A stretch of DNA of 64,000 nucleotides from an uncultured Winogradskyella sp. (lineage in GTDB: Bacteria; Bacteroidota; Bacteroidia; Flavobacteriales; Flavobacteriaceae): assembly GCA_913055905.1 (NCBI GenBank), contig CAJXLB010000001.1, positions 1-64,000 on the forward strand. Reading direction: 5' to 3'. Made by a program: the position numbers and the translations under genes. Shown here piece by piece: positions 24,324 through 34,914 of this stretch. The notes beneath the pieces were generated by a model that was given only the letters and a program-made list of their open reading frames with translations, was not told where the DNA came from and did no database searches. Numbering within the stretch: position 1 is the stretch's first letter; each line of letters starts with the position of its first letter.

Positions 24324-27300
24324 TTAATTACCAAAATTATACCTCAATGTGATACCAGACCTGAGCGAGGTTTGTGGGAAGGATGTAGAGATTGCAAACT
24401 CTGAGAAGGTATAATCAAAATAGAAGATTGCCGTTAGATTCTTGCTAAAGGCATAATCTGCCGTAAATTTAGCATTCCAAATGGTTTGGCCAGCGGTAAC
24501 TTGGTTGTTCTCTAAGTCTAAATACCTTATAATCGTTTTGTTATCCCTAACCGAAATATCAGCTCGCATATTTAAATCACTCTTAATGATTTGTTTGGCT
24601 CCTGCCAATTTAGACCTTATCCTTAAATCCTTAATGCGATACCCTAAACCTAAGGTGTATTCCTCACCCTGAATTTCCGTTAATAGATTATTGTCAAAGC
24701 TTAACGACAATAAGCGGTCTTTCTTAACTTCTGCCAAAACCTTCAGTGAGTTTTTAAGCTCAAACTCCAAACGTATTAAGGGGCTAAACTGTTCCTCCAG
24801 GTTAATATTACTGAATAAGGTTGCGTTTTTAATATTTCCTGATTGATCCAAAACATCCTGCGGTTGGTCCAAGTACGATTGGCCAGGGTTTAATAAAGAC
24901 TCATCTAAATCTAGATTGTTCCTAAATTGGTTAATTGTGTAACGCGAGCGGTATCCATGCTGAATGGAAAAACGCCTAAAGGTTTTCTTAAACCATGGGA
25001 TACGCATTAAGCCTGTGTACTTAATTTGCCAATTTGGAATGGGAACATCCCTAAAAGCACCCGTATCAATTTTGTCTGGGTCACTACCTTGATAGGCTGC
25101 CAGAAATGCTGGTAGCAGGACGCGTTGACTATTCTTACCAAATCCTAGAGGGAACCCTTCGGCATCAGTAGCAAAGTTATCCGTACCATAAAACTGGCGC
25201 GCTAAACGGTTAGCTATTATAATTCTATTGGCCCTAAAATCGTCAAAAGTTGAAGACTCTATTTCATCACTTTTAGCAAATGCCGTGCGTATCAAGGCAG
25301 TAGAAATATTGAAATTTCCGAAAGAATTGGTTATCAACTCTTCGTACTGATCGCTCAACCCATCATTATCAATATCCAGACCCCTAAAATTCTGATTAAG
25401 GTTTTCTGCAAATGTTCTGTTACCAATAAGATTGATTTTAAGATCTCGCATAGGCTCTATATCAGCCGAATAGTCTAAGGTCTTATTGGTCACTTCCGTA
25501 TACTGTTGGTTAAATTCTGGAAATACGGTCAACCAACCATTTTGGGCTACAATTTGCCTAATATCTTGTTGGCTTCCAAAGGTGTAGCCAAAAGTAGGCC
25601 GCAGGGTTCCAATAAATCCAGGTGTAGGTAGGTATCCAGGTAAGAATGTTCCATTATTTTCGGAATAGCCAAATTGAACCCTTTTAACCATGGTTACAAT
25701 ATCCACTAATGTGTTGTACGCTTTTTTGCCGACACTTAATTTGTTAGGGTCATTCTGTTGATTCTCTTTTTTCGCCTCTCCCACATCTGGAGTTCCACCC
25801 CTTCTACTCGGAGCCCTAGAACGGCTACCACGACCTCGAGGATTACCTTTCCTTACGAAGCCCAAATACCTGTAGAAGGTCTCCATATTTAAGGTAGTAT
25901 TAATGTTATGGGTATTTGAATTCTGAATGGAATGTCCTAGATTAAAAGTTCCTATATCGGTAACCAAATTTTCATTTAAATCAGATCCTTTTTGCCATTG
26001 AAATGTTCCATTATACGCATAGGTGGTTCGTAAGAAGGATAAGGCAGGAATCTTATAGAGCGGTAATTCATAATTGACCTGTAATTGTTGGGTCTGAAAA
26101 TTAGGGTCTCCCAAATCAAAGAAGCCATCCCAAACATCTAGCGTTGGGTCTTGTCTTCCATTCAGTCGATCATCGATAAAGTAATTTCTAACAATATTGG
26201 AGTTTGCCGCTGTAAAATTGAGGCTTAGAGCATCTGTTAGATTGTAATTGATGACATATTGAAAGTCGAAAGTGTAATTTCTCCTAAACAGTTCCTCTAT
26301 AGCGATGTTATTGCCCACGAGATCAATTTCCCTAAATCGCTGCTTGCTAAACTGTCTATTGATATCTGTATTTACCGAGAAACTAGAAGGTAATAGATTG
26401 AAATTAAAATCTTTTAGTATTTTCCAATATTGCCCAGTGAACAGGGAATCATTTTTCTTGAATGGCTCTACTTTTATAGGTTCGAAGGCATAATTATAGT
26501 TTACACCAGCTCTAATATTTTGGTCTAGTGAGTTCTGAATTTCAAAATCCCTAAACTCTACCTGATTGTAGGAATAATTAAATGTAAGATTCTCTACATC
26601 ATAAAACCTGCGCTTCGAATCTCCAGTTTTTTGTTTTCTTACACCGATGAAGTTAATGCTCTTTCGCTTGGTGTAACTTTCAGATTGTTGCCTAATCTGT
26701 TCCTCTTCCTCTTGATTGGCCGCAGCATCCAAGCGCGATTCTAAGGTAAGGTCATTGTAAAACTGGTCAAATTGTGGTGTCACCAACTCCTCACTTTGGG
26801 CATAATTAAACGGAATCTGTACGCCCCAATCTTTTGGCAATAATTGGCCTAACTGTATGTTAGTCACAAAATCGTATTGTTGGATATCCTCACGGCTTCG
26901 CTGGTTAGGTGTTTGTTCTATCCCACCAAAACCAATGGTGCTTCGTCTACCCGTTGCGCTTACGTCTGCAAAATCTGCAATATTAGAGTCCATGCTTAGA
27001 ACTGCAGCCCAGCCACCTTCATTCTCTAAATCAGACATACGCAACTCATTAAACCATACTTCGCCACAAGCGGTAGGATTATTTATTGAACTGCCAGTAT
27101 TCTTAAGCCCGACCATGAGCACTCTAACATTACCAAAGTTTGGATTTCCTTGGATGGCAATGCGCTGTTGCTTACCGCTACTTAAAATATCAGTAAATGG
27201 CACGTTTCCATCAACAAGCGGCGTTTCATCTAAAACACCATCTACAACATTATAATAAGTTGGAGTATCGTTCCCTAAGGTTCCGGCAGATATACCGAGT

Positions 27301-30300
27301 GCTTTTATTTTCTGCAGGAATTCCAATGGAATATTAATCTCGTTTAAGGCTGGCCATACGCGCTGCTCAATAGTACCCTCGGCAAAATCCGTTGGTAAAA
27401 GCGGGACTTGTATTTCGTAGAAATTCTGGTTGAAGTCGTTACCCATTCTAATAAATCCAACCAATTCTCCTGGATCTAGTGATGCTCCATCAAGACCTTC
27501 GGCGTGCATAAACATTCTAAGTTTCTTGTACTGCCGCATGTCTAAATTAATGTTCTTAAATACGCCTCTTGAATCTGTTGGTTCAAGACCACAGGTCTGC
27601 AGTACCAAAGACTGTTCGTTTTGCCTGATAATATTATTGTTGTTGTTGAGTTCTTCCCGTCTAACCCCTGGCGGAATCACATAATCTCCATCATTTTCTT
27701 GTATCCCAACTATGGCCACATTAAACTCTGCATCTGCACTATTGTTGGTTGGGTCGTTATCTAGGTCGAGCACGTATCGTCGCCAATCGCTTCGTACTAA
27801 ATCGAATGTTCCGAACCTAAGCACAGTGTTCTGTACAAAATCCCTAAGATACATTCTCACAAAGCGAACGGAACGGATATCCGTAATACCACCTATGCGT
27901 CTGGTCTCTTCATTTATAGGAATTCTAAATTGATACCATGTTACCTCGCGCTGGTCACCATTTGGAAGGGTGACTTGAGCTACTTTAATATCATTGATTT
28001 GAGGGTTATTGAGGTTTAAATTGTTCTGGTTAATGTCTATCTCATATTCAAAATAGCTATCAATAGTATTCATGGTGTTGTCCCTATTGATATCCTCAAC
28101 ATCTGGCTGTGTTGTTGACCCTCGATTGGTGTCTGTAAATATATCTGGTGTATTACCTTCCTGTCCGTTGTACCGCTTATAACGTTCAAAGATATTACCA
28201 TCTGTATTAAGGTAATAGGTATAATTATCCTTTGCTGGATCTACTCCAAATTCACTTCCAAAAGCTGCAATCTCTTCTGTGTCGTCATAACCATCAAGAC
28301 CAACATCTTGGTTATCGCGTTCAGCACCTTCCGTGGCAAAAGTGTAAATTAACGACTGATTCTGAGGCACCACGCTTCCAAAAGCAGTTGGGTTTAGACC
28401 ACTAATATTGCCATCTTCGGGAAGACCGTTTTCGTATTGCTTTTTACCATCGCGGAGTACATCTTCCGAGATATTCCCGAGATTGACCAACAATTTCCCA
28501 CCTGGATTCGATTGGTTATCCAAAAATGGGTCTTGCAACCAAAACTCTATATATTCTACGTTGGCCTGCTCAAAATCTGTAGAGGTGATTTGTCTTGATA
28601 TACCAGCCCAACTTTCATTTGGATTAAGGACATCGTTCGTTGCCAGAGGATCAAAGTTATAAGGACCACGTTCAGACGGATAGTACACAAGATCCAAGGT
28701 ATTAATCACAGATGTTTGCCCTTGCACAATATCTACCTGAGGAAAAATCTCTTCGATAAATACACGTCGTGTGTAGAGATTGGACACATCATCATCCGTA
28801 ATACCATCTGGTCGCTGAGCACTGTAAAAAATAGGATCTATAGTGTACCAATTTAGAAAGGCTCTACCATAACCACTTTCAGGGCCATTTACACTGTTTC
28901 CTCTAATTCCAGGTAATTCTGCGGGCCTACTAGCCAAGAACCACGACAATGGATTAAGCAGATCTATAGCTCCTTGTGTTCCCTCAAAGTCATCAATATA
29001 GGCTGTGGCCTCGCCATTAAAATCAGTACCCTTAGGAGCTCCCGGTAAAAGGTAGGCAAACTCACCACGCAAAGAGATGTTAGATGGAACATCGGTATCT
29101 ACATTAGGCAACTTATTAGCAAGCCTGGTAAGGAACGGGACCTCCGTAGAATAATTGCCATTAAATCCAAAAATAGTATTGTTAATCGGTTCTGTATCAA
29201 AATTCGCCTTTTGCGTTATTGGGCGTTCATTTAAGTTTAACAAGGTTGCTCCAAGGACAAAATTCTCATTGAACTGATGCTCTACATTTATTCCAGAAAA
29301 GCGTCGAGTTTGTTGCCCAAATACTGCATTGTTTTCTACGGACACATTAATTGGTGTATTTGATGCTTTTAGGGCTTCGTCTAATATTTCTACGCGTCCT
29401 AACTGGTAATTAACGGTGTAATCTATACCTTCTACAAGGAGTCTTCCTCCTGCTGTAACCCTTACAGAACCGCGAGGCACATTGAATGCTCCTATTGGAA
29501 TACCACCATCACCACCGCTACTTTTAAATCGGCCTTTAATCTGAAACTTATCTTTTTGCGACTCCTCTAAAGCTTGCGTTTTTGTGGTCTTATAAAGGAG
29601 GTCGTAAACGTATTTTTCTTGGTTTGCGTTCGTATAAACATCCTGTTCATAGTCTGCAGCATTGTTGTTAGGGTTACCGTCATCATCCAACACATCAAAT
29701 AAGTACCTACCAAAAGGTTCTGTTTTAGTAAACACAATTTTTCCATTTTGGACCAAAACCGTTCGTCCAGGGACATAATCAAAAAACCCATCACCACCTT
29801 CTTGTGGATCATTATTAAAATTCAGGCGATCTAAATGAAATAATCGAATTAAAGGTGTTTCCTGAATAGCCGTATCGTCATTGGGATTATTGGGTGTGTT
29901 ATTGTTATAAATTGGAAAGGATGTCCCTTCAACCGGAGTAATGTAATTGAGTGGAGAGGCTTCCGTATAAAAAATATTCAATCTAAAATCCTCTTGACTT
30001 AACTGAAACGCACCAGTATCGTAGATGTTTTTCATCATTAGCTTCCAGATTGGTTCGTCCACCACGGTTACCGCACTCTTAAGCATTTTTAGAACAAGAC
30101 TCTGATTATTGATTACCTGGTTGCCATTATTGCCTTCGCCCACTTGGGTTGCATCCACGCCATCATTGGCAAATTCCCCAACCTGATATACCTCACCACC
30201 AACAGTAAACTGAAACGCTACTGCCAATACCTCGTCATTCAACAATCTTTGATTTAAGGATATATAGCCTAAATCGGTACTTAAAAAGTAATCTTGACCT

Positions 30301-31652
30301 TCAATTAATTTTCTTGCGCCCTCCATTTTACCGTAGTCAAACCCTTCTTGGGCATCTACAGAAATACCTGCTTCAACATTTGTAATGTCCCTAATGTTTT
30401 GGTTTAAGAGGGAGGTGGTGCCTATAGCTGTTGGGTCTAAGTCGTTATTGCTGTTATCTGGAAAAGCCCCAGGAGCAACATTGAAAAATCCGGCTGGGAA
30501 ACCTGGAATAGGGTTTCCTGCTTCATCAAACGGTAAACTAACTCGATCTGGCGTTGGGTCTGATTCCCCTAAATCCTGAAAGGCAACGATATTCCTAACA
30601 TTTTCTGTCTGGTTATTTCTATTGGTTACCCAAACCTCTACCCTTGTAATTTGTAATCCTTGATTATCTATAAACGGATATTGCAAAAGGGCTTTATCGT
30701 AGTTTTGCTCAAAATATTGCGATAGGAAGAAGTGCCTGTTCTCATCATAGTCCCTAGCAAAGAATTCAAACTCTTCTAGTGTACCACCACCAGCGGCCAC
30801 AACAGACCTAGACTGGGATTGCTGCTCTGAGAAGACTGCTGTTACCCTAGTTTTCCCAAATTGCAATTCGGTTTTAACACCAAACAAACTCTGAGCTCCA
30901 GTAATCAAGGAACTATTAAGTGGCATATTAACGTTACCAACTTCTATTTTCCTAACGATATCATCTTCTGTTGGCGTGTACTCCAACTTCACCAAATTTT
31001 GAAAATCGAAAGTAGACTCCGTATCGTAATTTGCCGTTACCTGAAGTCGCTCACCAACCTTTCCCAGTAAGCTCAAACTAATACGCTGGTCAAAATCAAA
31101 AGTAAAGTTGGTTCTGTTTCTAGGGGAAAAAGCGGGATTATCCTGCCTAGAGAATAAGACACCTAGGTCTACCTCAACAGACCCTTGAGGCACCACATTA
31201 ATGGTATTGCCGCCAAATATGGTTTCAAAGAGTCCAGAGTTCACATAAAACTCAGGTAATAAATTGCGTTGGTCCTCTTCGGTGCCTTCTTTCTTTCCCT
31301 CCTGGGCATCTGCCACGCGCTTGTAATATTCCTTCAATTTCTCCTGAAGTACGAGTTTCCTGAATTCTTCAGGTGTAAGAATCAAAGGGTAGTTTACATT
31401 AAAATTTCCTATTTTTTCTGTGTAGATATAGCGATCCAAGATAGGATCGTAAGTGTATTTTGAAACAATACTGTTAGGATTTGGCATTTCTATTTTACCA
31501 AAGGCAAACGTCGTTTTGGTCGAGTCTTGTTCCTGTTCTTCAGGTTCAGTCTCTTGTGCACCAATAGTAGCACTGCACAGCAACAGAATTACTAGAAGGC
31601 TACGAAAAAAAAGGGAATTAAATTGAGTGTAGTTAGTTATCTTCAATTGCAT
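24324..31652 (-). CDS. sprA: SprA, type IX secretion outer-membrane translocon
   Basis: SprA is the very large single-chain barrel through which T9SS substrates cross the outer membrane, and it is needed for gliding. The 2442 residues match the size of SprA from flavobacteria. A signal peptide (about 15-32) is followed by alternating plug and strand regions with typical phrases (QGSVEVDLGVLF, SLSLLGKVGERLQVTANYDT, EFAYLLPGAPKGTDF, GEVWFNELRMSDLENEGGWA) and a C-terminal strand ending LRYNFGN. Its start codon overlaps the ruvA stop by 1 base. No frameshift is seen. Confidence 0.97.
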   Translation of the reverse strand: MQLKITNYTQFNSLFFRSLLVILLLCSATIGAQETEPEEQEQDSTKTTFAFGKIEMPNPNSIVSKYTYDPILDRYIYTEKIGNFNVNYPLILTPEEFRKLVLQEKLKEYYKRVADAQEGKKEGTEEDQRNLLPEFYVNSGLFETIFGGNTINVVPQGSVEVDLGVLFSRQDNPAFSPRNRTNFTFDFDQRISLSLLGKVGERLQVTANYDTESTFDFQNLVKLEYTPTEDDIVRKIEVGNVNMPLNSSLITGAQSLFGVKTELQFGKTRVTAVFSEQQSQSRSVVAAGGGTLEEFEFFARDYDENRHFFLSQYFEQNYDKALLQYPFIDNQGLQITRVEVWVTNRNNQTENVRNIVAFQDLGESDPTPDRVSLPFDEAGNPIPGFPAGFFNVAPGAFPDNSNNDLDPTAIGTTSLLNQNIRDITNVEAGISVDAQEGFDYGKMEGARKLIEGQDYFLSTDLGYISLNQRLLNDEVLAVAFQFTVGGEVYQVGEFANDGVDATQVGEGNNGNQVINNQSLVLKMLKSAVTVVDEPIWKLMMKNIYDTGAFQLSQEDFRLNIFYTEASPLNYITPVEGTSFPIYNNNTPNNPNDDTAIQETPLIRLFHLDRLNFNNDPQEGGDGFFDYVPGRTVLVQNGKIVFTKTEPFGRYLFDVLDDDGNPNNNAADYEQDVYTNANQEKYVYDLLYKTTKTQALEESQKDKFQIKGRFKSSGGDGGIPIGAFNVPRGSVRVTAGGRLLVEGIDYTVNYQLGRVEILDEALKASNTPINVSVENNAVFGQQTRRFSGINVEHQFNENFVLGATLLNLNERPITQKANFDTEPINNTIFGFNGNYSTEVPFLTRLANKLPNVDTDVPSNISLRGEFAYLLPGAPKGTDFNGEATAYIDDFEGTQGAIDLLNPLSWFLASRPAELPGIRGNSVNGPESGYGRAFLNWYTIDPIFYSAQRPDGITDDDVSNLYTRRVFIEEIFPQVDIVQGQTSVINTLDLVYYPSERGPYNFDPLATNDVLNPNESWAGISRQITSTDFEQANVEYIEFWLQDPFLDNQSNPGGKLLVNLGNISEDVLRDGKKQYENGLPEDGNISGLNPTAFGSVVPQNQSLIYTFATEGAERDNQDVGLDGYDDTEEIAAFGSEFGVDPAKDNYTYYLNTDGNIFERYKRYNGQEGNTPDIFTDTNRGSTTQPDVEDINRDNTMNTIDSYFEYEIDINQNNLNLNNPQINDIKVAQVTLPNGDQREVTWYQFRIPINEETRRIGGITDIRSVRFVRMYLRDFVQNTVLRFGTFDLVRSDWRRYVLDLDNDPTNNSADAEFNVAIVGIQENDGDYVIPPGVRREELNNNNNIIRQNEQSLVLQTCGLEPTDSRGVFKNINLDMRQYKKLRMFMHAEGLDGASLDPGELVGFIRMGNDFNQNFYEIQVPLLPTDFAEGTIEQRVWPALNEINIPLEFLQKIKALGISAGTLGNDTPTYYNVVDGVLDETPLVDGNVPFTDILSSGKQQRIAIQGNPNFGNVRVLMVGLKNTGSSINNPTACGEVWFNELRMSDLENEGGWAAVLSMDSNIADFADVSATGRRSTIGFGGIEQTPNQRSREDIQQYDFVTNIQLGQLLPKDWGVQIPFNYAQSEELVTPQFDQFYNDLTLESRLDAAANQEEEEQIRQQSESYTKRKSINFIGVRKQKTGDSKRRFYDVENLTFNYSYNQVEFRDFEIQNSLDQNIRAGVNYNYAFEPIKVEPFKKNDSLFTGQYWKILKDFNFNLLPSSFSVNTDINRQFSKQRFREIDLVGNNIAIEELFRRNYTFDFQYVINYNLTDALSLNFTAANSNIVRNYFIDDRLNGRQDPTLDVWDGFFDLGDPNFQTQQLQVNYELPLYKIPALSFLRTTYAYNGTFQWQKGSDLNENLVTDIGTFNLGHSIQNSNTHNINTTLNMETFYRYLGFVRKGNPRGRGSRSRAPSRRGGTPDVGEAKKENQQNDPNKLSVGKKAYNTLVDIVTMVKRVQFGYSENNGTFLPGYLPTPGFIGTLRPTFGYTFGSQQDIRQIVAQNGWLTVFPEFNQQYTEVTNKTLDYSADIEPMRDLKINLIGNRTFAENLNQNFRGLDIDNDGLSDQYEELITNSFGNFNISTALIRTAFAKSDEIESSTFDDFRANRIIIANRLARQFYGTDNFATDAEGFPLGFGKNSQRVLLPAFLAAYQGSDPDKIDTGAFRDVPIPNWQIKYTGLMRIPWFKKTFRRFSIQHGYRSRYTINQFRNNLDLDESLLNPGQSYLDQPQDVLDQSGNIKNATLFSNINLEEQFSPLIRLEFELKNSLKVLAEVKKDRLLSLSFDNNLLTEIQGEEYTLGLGYRIKDLRIRSKLAGAKQIIKSDLNMRADISVRDNKTIIRYLDLENNQVTAGQTIWNAKFTADYAFSKNLTAIFYFDYTFSEFAISTSFPQTSLRSGITLRYNFGN

Positions 31653-32233
31653 TACAAGTTTTTAAGAGCTTCTTTAATAATCTGCTCTACTTGGGCATCT
31701 GGTTGGTTTTTTATGATTCTTTCAATTACTTTCTCCGATTGTCTTTTGTTAAATCCTAAAACTTCTAATGCAGATAACGCTTCATCTTTGTTAGTATTGT
31801 TCGGCATCAAAGAAAGTTCGTCCAGTCCACAAACTTTTAACACTTTATCCTTTAAATCAATGATTACACGTTGTGCAGTCTTGGCTCCTATGCCTTTTAC
31901 ACTCTGAATCAAGGCCACGTCTTCTCCTGCTATGCCTTCCTTGACTTGTTCTGGCGTTAATGACGACAGCATGGTACGTGCTGTATTAGCGCCTATACCA
32001 CTTACGGAGATCAATAACTTAAATATTTCACGTTCTGTTTTGGATGAAAATCCATAAAGGCTATGGGAATCCTCTCTAACCTGCAAATAGGTAAACAGCT
32101 TAACATGCTCCTTATCAGGAATTTGAGAAAAAGTATGAAGTGAAATATTAATAAAATAACCTACACCATTGCAATCAATAACAACGTCAGTAGGGTTTTT
32201 TTCTACAAGTTTACCCTCTAAGTGTGTAATCAT
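31652..32233 (-). CDS. ruvA: Holliday junction branch migration protein RuvA
   Basis: RuvA is the tetrameric Holliday-junction binder that recruits the RuvB motor. The 193 residues have the OB-fold start (MITHLEGKLVEKNPTDVVID), the two helix-hairpin-helix motifs (LISVSGIGANTARTML and QSVKGIGAKTAQRVIIDLKDK), and domain III at the C-terminus (EALSALEVLGFNKRQSEKVI). Length is normal. The gene couples to sprA by an overlapping stop-start (TAATG). ruvB lies separately about 6 kb away. Confidence 0.97.
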   Translation of the reverse strand: MITHLEGKLVEKNPTDVVIDCNGVGYFINISLHTFSQIPDKEHVKLFTYLQVREDSHSLYGFSSKTEREIFKLLISVSGIGANTARTMLSSLTPEQVKEGIAGEDVALIQSVKGIGAKTAQRVIIDLKDKVLKVCGLDELSLMPNNTNKDEALSALEVLGFNKRQSEKVIERIIKNQPDAQVEQIIKEALKNL

Positions 32234-32256
32234 ATAACTCTACTCTGAACTTTTGA

Positions 32257-32264
32257 CAAACCTA
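32257..32264 (-). promoter_or_regulatory. -7 element of the ruvA-sprA operon
   Basis: TAGGTTTG on the minus strand fits TAnnTTTG, 24 bases before the ruvA start. No clear TTG lies 20 bases upstream. Confidence 0.4.
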
Positions 32265-32387
32265 ATAAAACAAAGGGGTGGATTACTTTTCTACGCTGAA
32301 AAGCAAAATTCTGGATCCTTTCTGAGCTCATAGGTTAGCGACCCAAATGTAATAAAATTATTTACATTACAAATTGGTATGGTACAC

Positions 32388-34682
32388 TTAAAACACACCT
32401 TGTTTTTGCTGGCGTTTTTCACGTTGTTGGGCATCAATAACTGCTATGGCTGCCATATTAACAATTTCGTCTACACTAGCATCCAATTGAAGGATATGAA
32501 CTGGTTTATTCATCCCGATCATAATTGGGCCTATAGACTCTGCTTTATTGAGCTCCTTGAGCAGTTTATAGGTGATGTTTGCGGCATCTAAATTAGGAAA
32601 GACCAGGGTATTCACCTTACGTCCAGCTAATTTTGAAAACGGAAAAATATCCTGTAGCATTTCAGGGTTTAGAGCAAAATCGGTCTGAACCTCGCCATCT
32701 ACAACCATATCTGGATATGTGTCGTGCAATATTTTTACTGCCTTATTCACCTTAGTGGCATTAGGATGGTTAGAAGACCCAAAATTTGAATAGGACGTCA
32801 TAGCAATAACTGGATCCACGCCAAACATTTTACACACCTTGGAGGTCATGTAGGCAATTTTAGCCAAGTCTTCTGCTGAAGGGTTGATATTTATGGCCGT
32901 ATCACTCAGGAACAACGGGCCGCGTTGCGTCATCATTACATTCGTCGTAGCAATACGTGTTACCCCTTTAGCCATCCCAATAAGTTGCAACATGGGTTTT
33001 ACTACGCTTGGGTAACTTCTGGAAAAACCAGTAATAAGCGCATCAGCATCGCCTTCATTGACCATCATTGCCGCAAAATAGTTGCGCTCACGCATTATTT
33101 TTCTAGCGGAATACTGCGTTACACCATCTCGTTTGTGCTTTTCCCAATACGCATCTGCATATTTATTCTTGCGCTCCGTTTCATTATCAGCTTTAGGATC
33201 TATAATTTGTACATCGGCTTCAAAATCGATGTCCTCCATTAAGGCTTTTATGGCATCTTCTCTTCCCAAGAGAATAGGCTCTGCCACACCTTCATCGTAA
33301 ACAATTTGAGCTGCCTTAAGGACGTTTAATTGGTCTGCCTCGGCAAAGACCACACGTTTGGGATTGGTTCGCGCTCGATTAAGTAGAAGTCTTACTAGTT
33401 TATTATCAGACCCTAAACGGTCCAGAAGGTTATTTTTATAACGGTTCCAATCTTCTATGGGTTCCTTGGCCACACCACTCTCCATTGCAGCCTTTGCTAC
33501 CGCTGGTGGAATCTCAGCAATAAGCCTTGGGTCAAAAGGTTTAGGAATTATATAGTCCCTTCCGTAGAGCAGCTTGGTTTCGCCATAAGCAATATTTACC
33601 TGTTCTGGAACAGGTTCCTTTGCCAGTTTAGACAGCGCTCTCACGGCAGCCATCTTCATTTCCTCATTAATCTTAGTGGCCCTGACATCTAATGCTCCGC
33701 GAAATATGAACGGAAAGCCCAGAACATTATTTACTTGATTGGGATGATCACTTCGTCCCGTTGCCATGATAATGTCATCGCGTGTTTCTATGGCTAAATC
33801 ATATGCTATTTCTGGATCTGGGTTGGCCATAGCGAAAACAATAGGATTCTTTGCCATAGAAGTAAGCATGTCTGGCGAAACGATATTGGCCATAGACAAG
33901 CCTATGAACACATCGGCGTTGACCATTGCTTCCTCTAAGGTAGTTATGTCTCTTTCTGTAGCAAACTCAGCTTTTTGTGGTGTAAGGTTACCTCTATCCT
34001 TTCTAATAACGCCTTTGCTGTCCAACATTACAATATGCTCATCTTTTGCCCCAAAGGCTTTATAGAGTCGCGTGCAAGATACAGCCGCTGCGCCAGCACC
34101 ACTGATAACAATTTGAACGTCTTCGATTTTTTTATTTGCCAACTCTAAAGCGTTTAACAGCGCAGCAGCAGAAATAATAGCCGTTCCATGCTGGTCGTCG
34201 TGCATAACGGGAATATCCAGTTCCTCCTTGAGACGTCTTTCAATTTCGAAGGCTTCCGGTGCTTTAATATCTTCGAGGTTAATACCTCCAAAGGTTGGCG
34301 CAATATTTTTAACGGTTTCTACAAAGGCATCGACATCTTCGGTATCGATTTCAATATCGAATACATCAATATCAGCAAAAATCTTGAAGAGTAAGCCCTT
34401 GCCTTCCATAACAGGTTTGGAGGCTTCTGGACCAATGTTGCCCAAGCCAAGAACGGCTGTTCCATTTGAAATTACGGCCACTAGATTTCCTTTAGCGGTA
34501 TACTTATAGACGTTGTCTACAGCTTTATCAATTTCTAGACAGGGTTCTGCAACTCCGGGAGAATAGGCCAAAGATAAATCACGCTGGGTGGCATATTTTT
34601 TTGAGGGAACTACTTTTATTTTACCTGGCGTTGGTTTAGCATGATACACCAAGGCCTCAATTCTTTTGCTCGCTTTGCTCAT
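32388..34682 (-). CDS. maeB: NADP-dependent malic enzyme with phosphotransacetylase-like domain
   Basis: This enzyme decarboxylates malate to pyruvate with reduction of NAD(P)+. The malic N-domain (about 15-160) has AYSPGVAEPC and GLGNIGPEASKPVMEGKG, and the NAD-binding domain shows VISGAGAAAVSC near 190. A phosphotransacetylase-like domain (about 430-764) follows, as in all MaeB-type enzymes; it is thought to be regulatory, not catalytic. The 764 residues are normal. The gene precedes ruvA with 154 bases between. Confidence 0.96.
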   Translation of the reverse strand: MSKASKRIEALVYHAKPTPGKIKVVPSKKYATQRDLSLAYSPGVAEPCLEIDKAVDNVYKYTAKGNLVAVISNGTAVLGLGNIGPEASKPVMEGKGLLFKIFADIDVFDIEIDTEDVDAFVETVKNIAPTFGGINLEDIKAPEAFEIERRLKEELDIPVMHDDQHGTAIISAAALLNALELANKKIEDVQIVISGAGAAAVSCTRLYKAFGAKDEHIVMLDSKGVIRKDRGNLTPQKAEFATERDITTLEEAMVNADVFIGLSMANIVSPDMLTSMAKNPIVFAMANPDPEIAYDLAIETRDDIIMATGRSDHPNQVNNVLGFPFIFRGALDVRATKINEEMKMAAVRALSKLAKEPVPEQVNIAYGETKLLYGRDYIIPKPFDPRLIAEIPPAVAKAAMESGVAKEPIEDWNRYKNNLLDRLGSDNKLVRLLLNRARTNPKRVVFAEADQLNVLKAAQIVYDEGVAEPILLGREDAIKALMEDIDFEADVQIIDPKADNETERKNKYADAYWEKHKRDGVTQYSARKIMRERNYFAAMMVNEGDADALITGFSRSYPSVVKPMLQLIGMAKGVTRIATTNVMMTQRGPLFLSDTAININPSAEDLAKIAYMTSKVCKMFGVDPVIAMTSYSNFGSSNHPNATKVNKAVKILHDTYPDMVVDGEVQTDFALNPEMLQDIFPFSKLAGRKVNTLVFPNLDAANITYKLLKELNKAESIGPIMIGMNKPVHILQLDASVDEIVNMAAIAVIDAQQREKRQQKQGVF

Positions 34683-34702
34683 AGTCCTATTGGATTAAGA
34701 AG

Positions 34703-34710
34703 CAAAGATA
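34703..34710 (-). promoter_or_regulatory. -7 promoter element of maeB
   Basis: TATCTTTG on the minus strand matches TAnnTTTG, 20 bases before the maeB start. A TTG at 34727-34725 is only 14 bases away, so the -33 box is uncertain. Confidence 0.5.
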
Positions 34711-34728
34711 AGCAACATCGTCTTCAAT

Positions 34729-34800
34729 TTACTTTTTCAAAAACCCAATATTCCGTTTTAGACCAGAAAACTTGGTGCGTTTAACTGCTGATTTTTTAAA
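34729..34800 (-). pseudogene. Detached 3' end of queG (duplicate fragment)
   Basis: These 72 bases encode [19 protein letters not shown] followed by FLKK and a stop, the same C-terminus as intact queG (36166-37095). Across 34741-34800 and 36181-36240 I count 54 of 60 identical bases, and all six differences are silent. Similarity ends at about 34800. No start codon or upstream part of queG is attached, so this is a remnant. It faces the same way as queG and lies on the far side of the TlpA-like gene. Confidence 0.85.
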
Positions 34801-34914
34801 CTTACTTTTTTCATAATTAAAAATATTGAATTTTACCTACTCTCCTTTAGCTTTTCGGTTACCGCGCATATATATTTAAAAAAGTCTAAGCTGCAAAAAT
34901 CTTGGGTTCATTTA

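Noticed and set aside
34801-34914. Possible small RNA or att site beside the queG fragment
   Set aside because: No integrase gene, stable fold or promoter is visible; only the fragment itself is supported.
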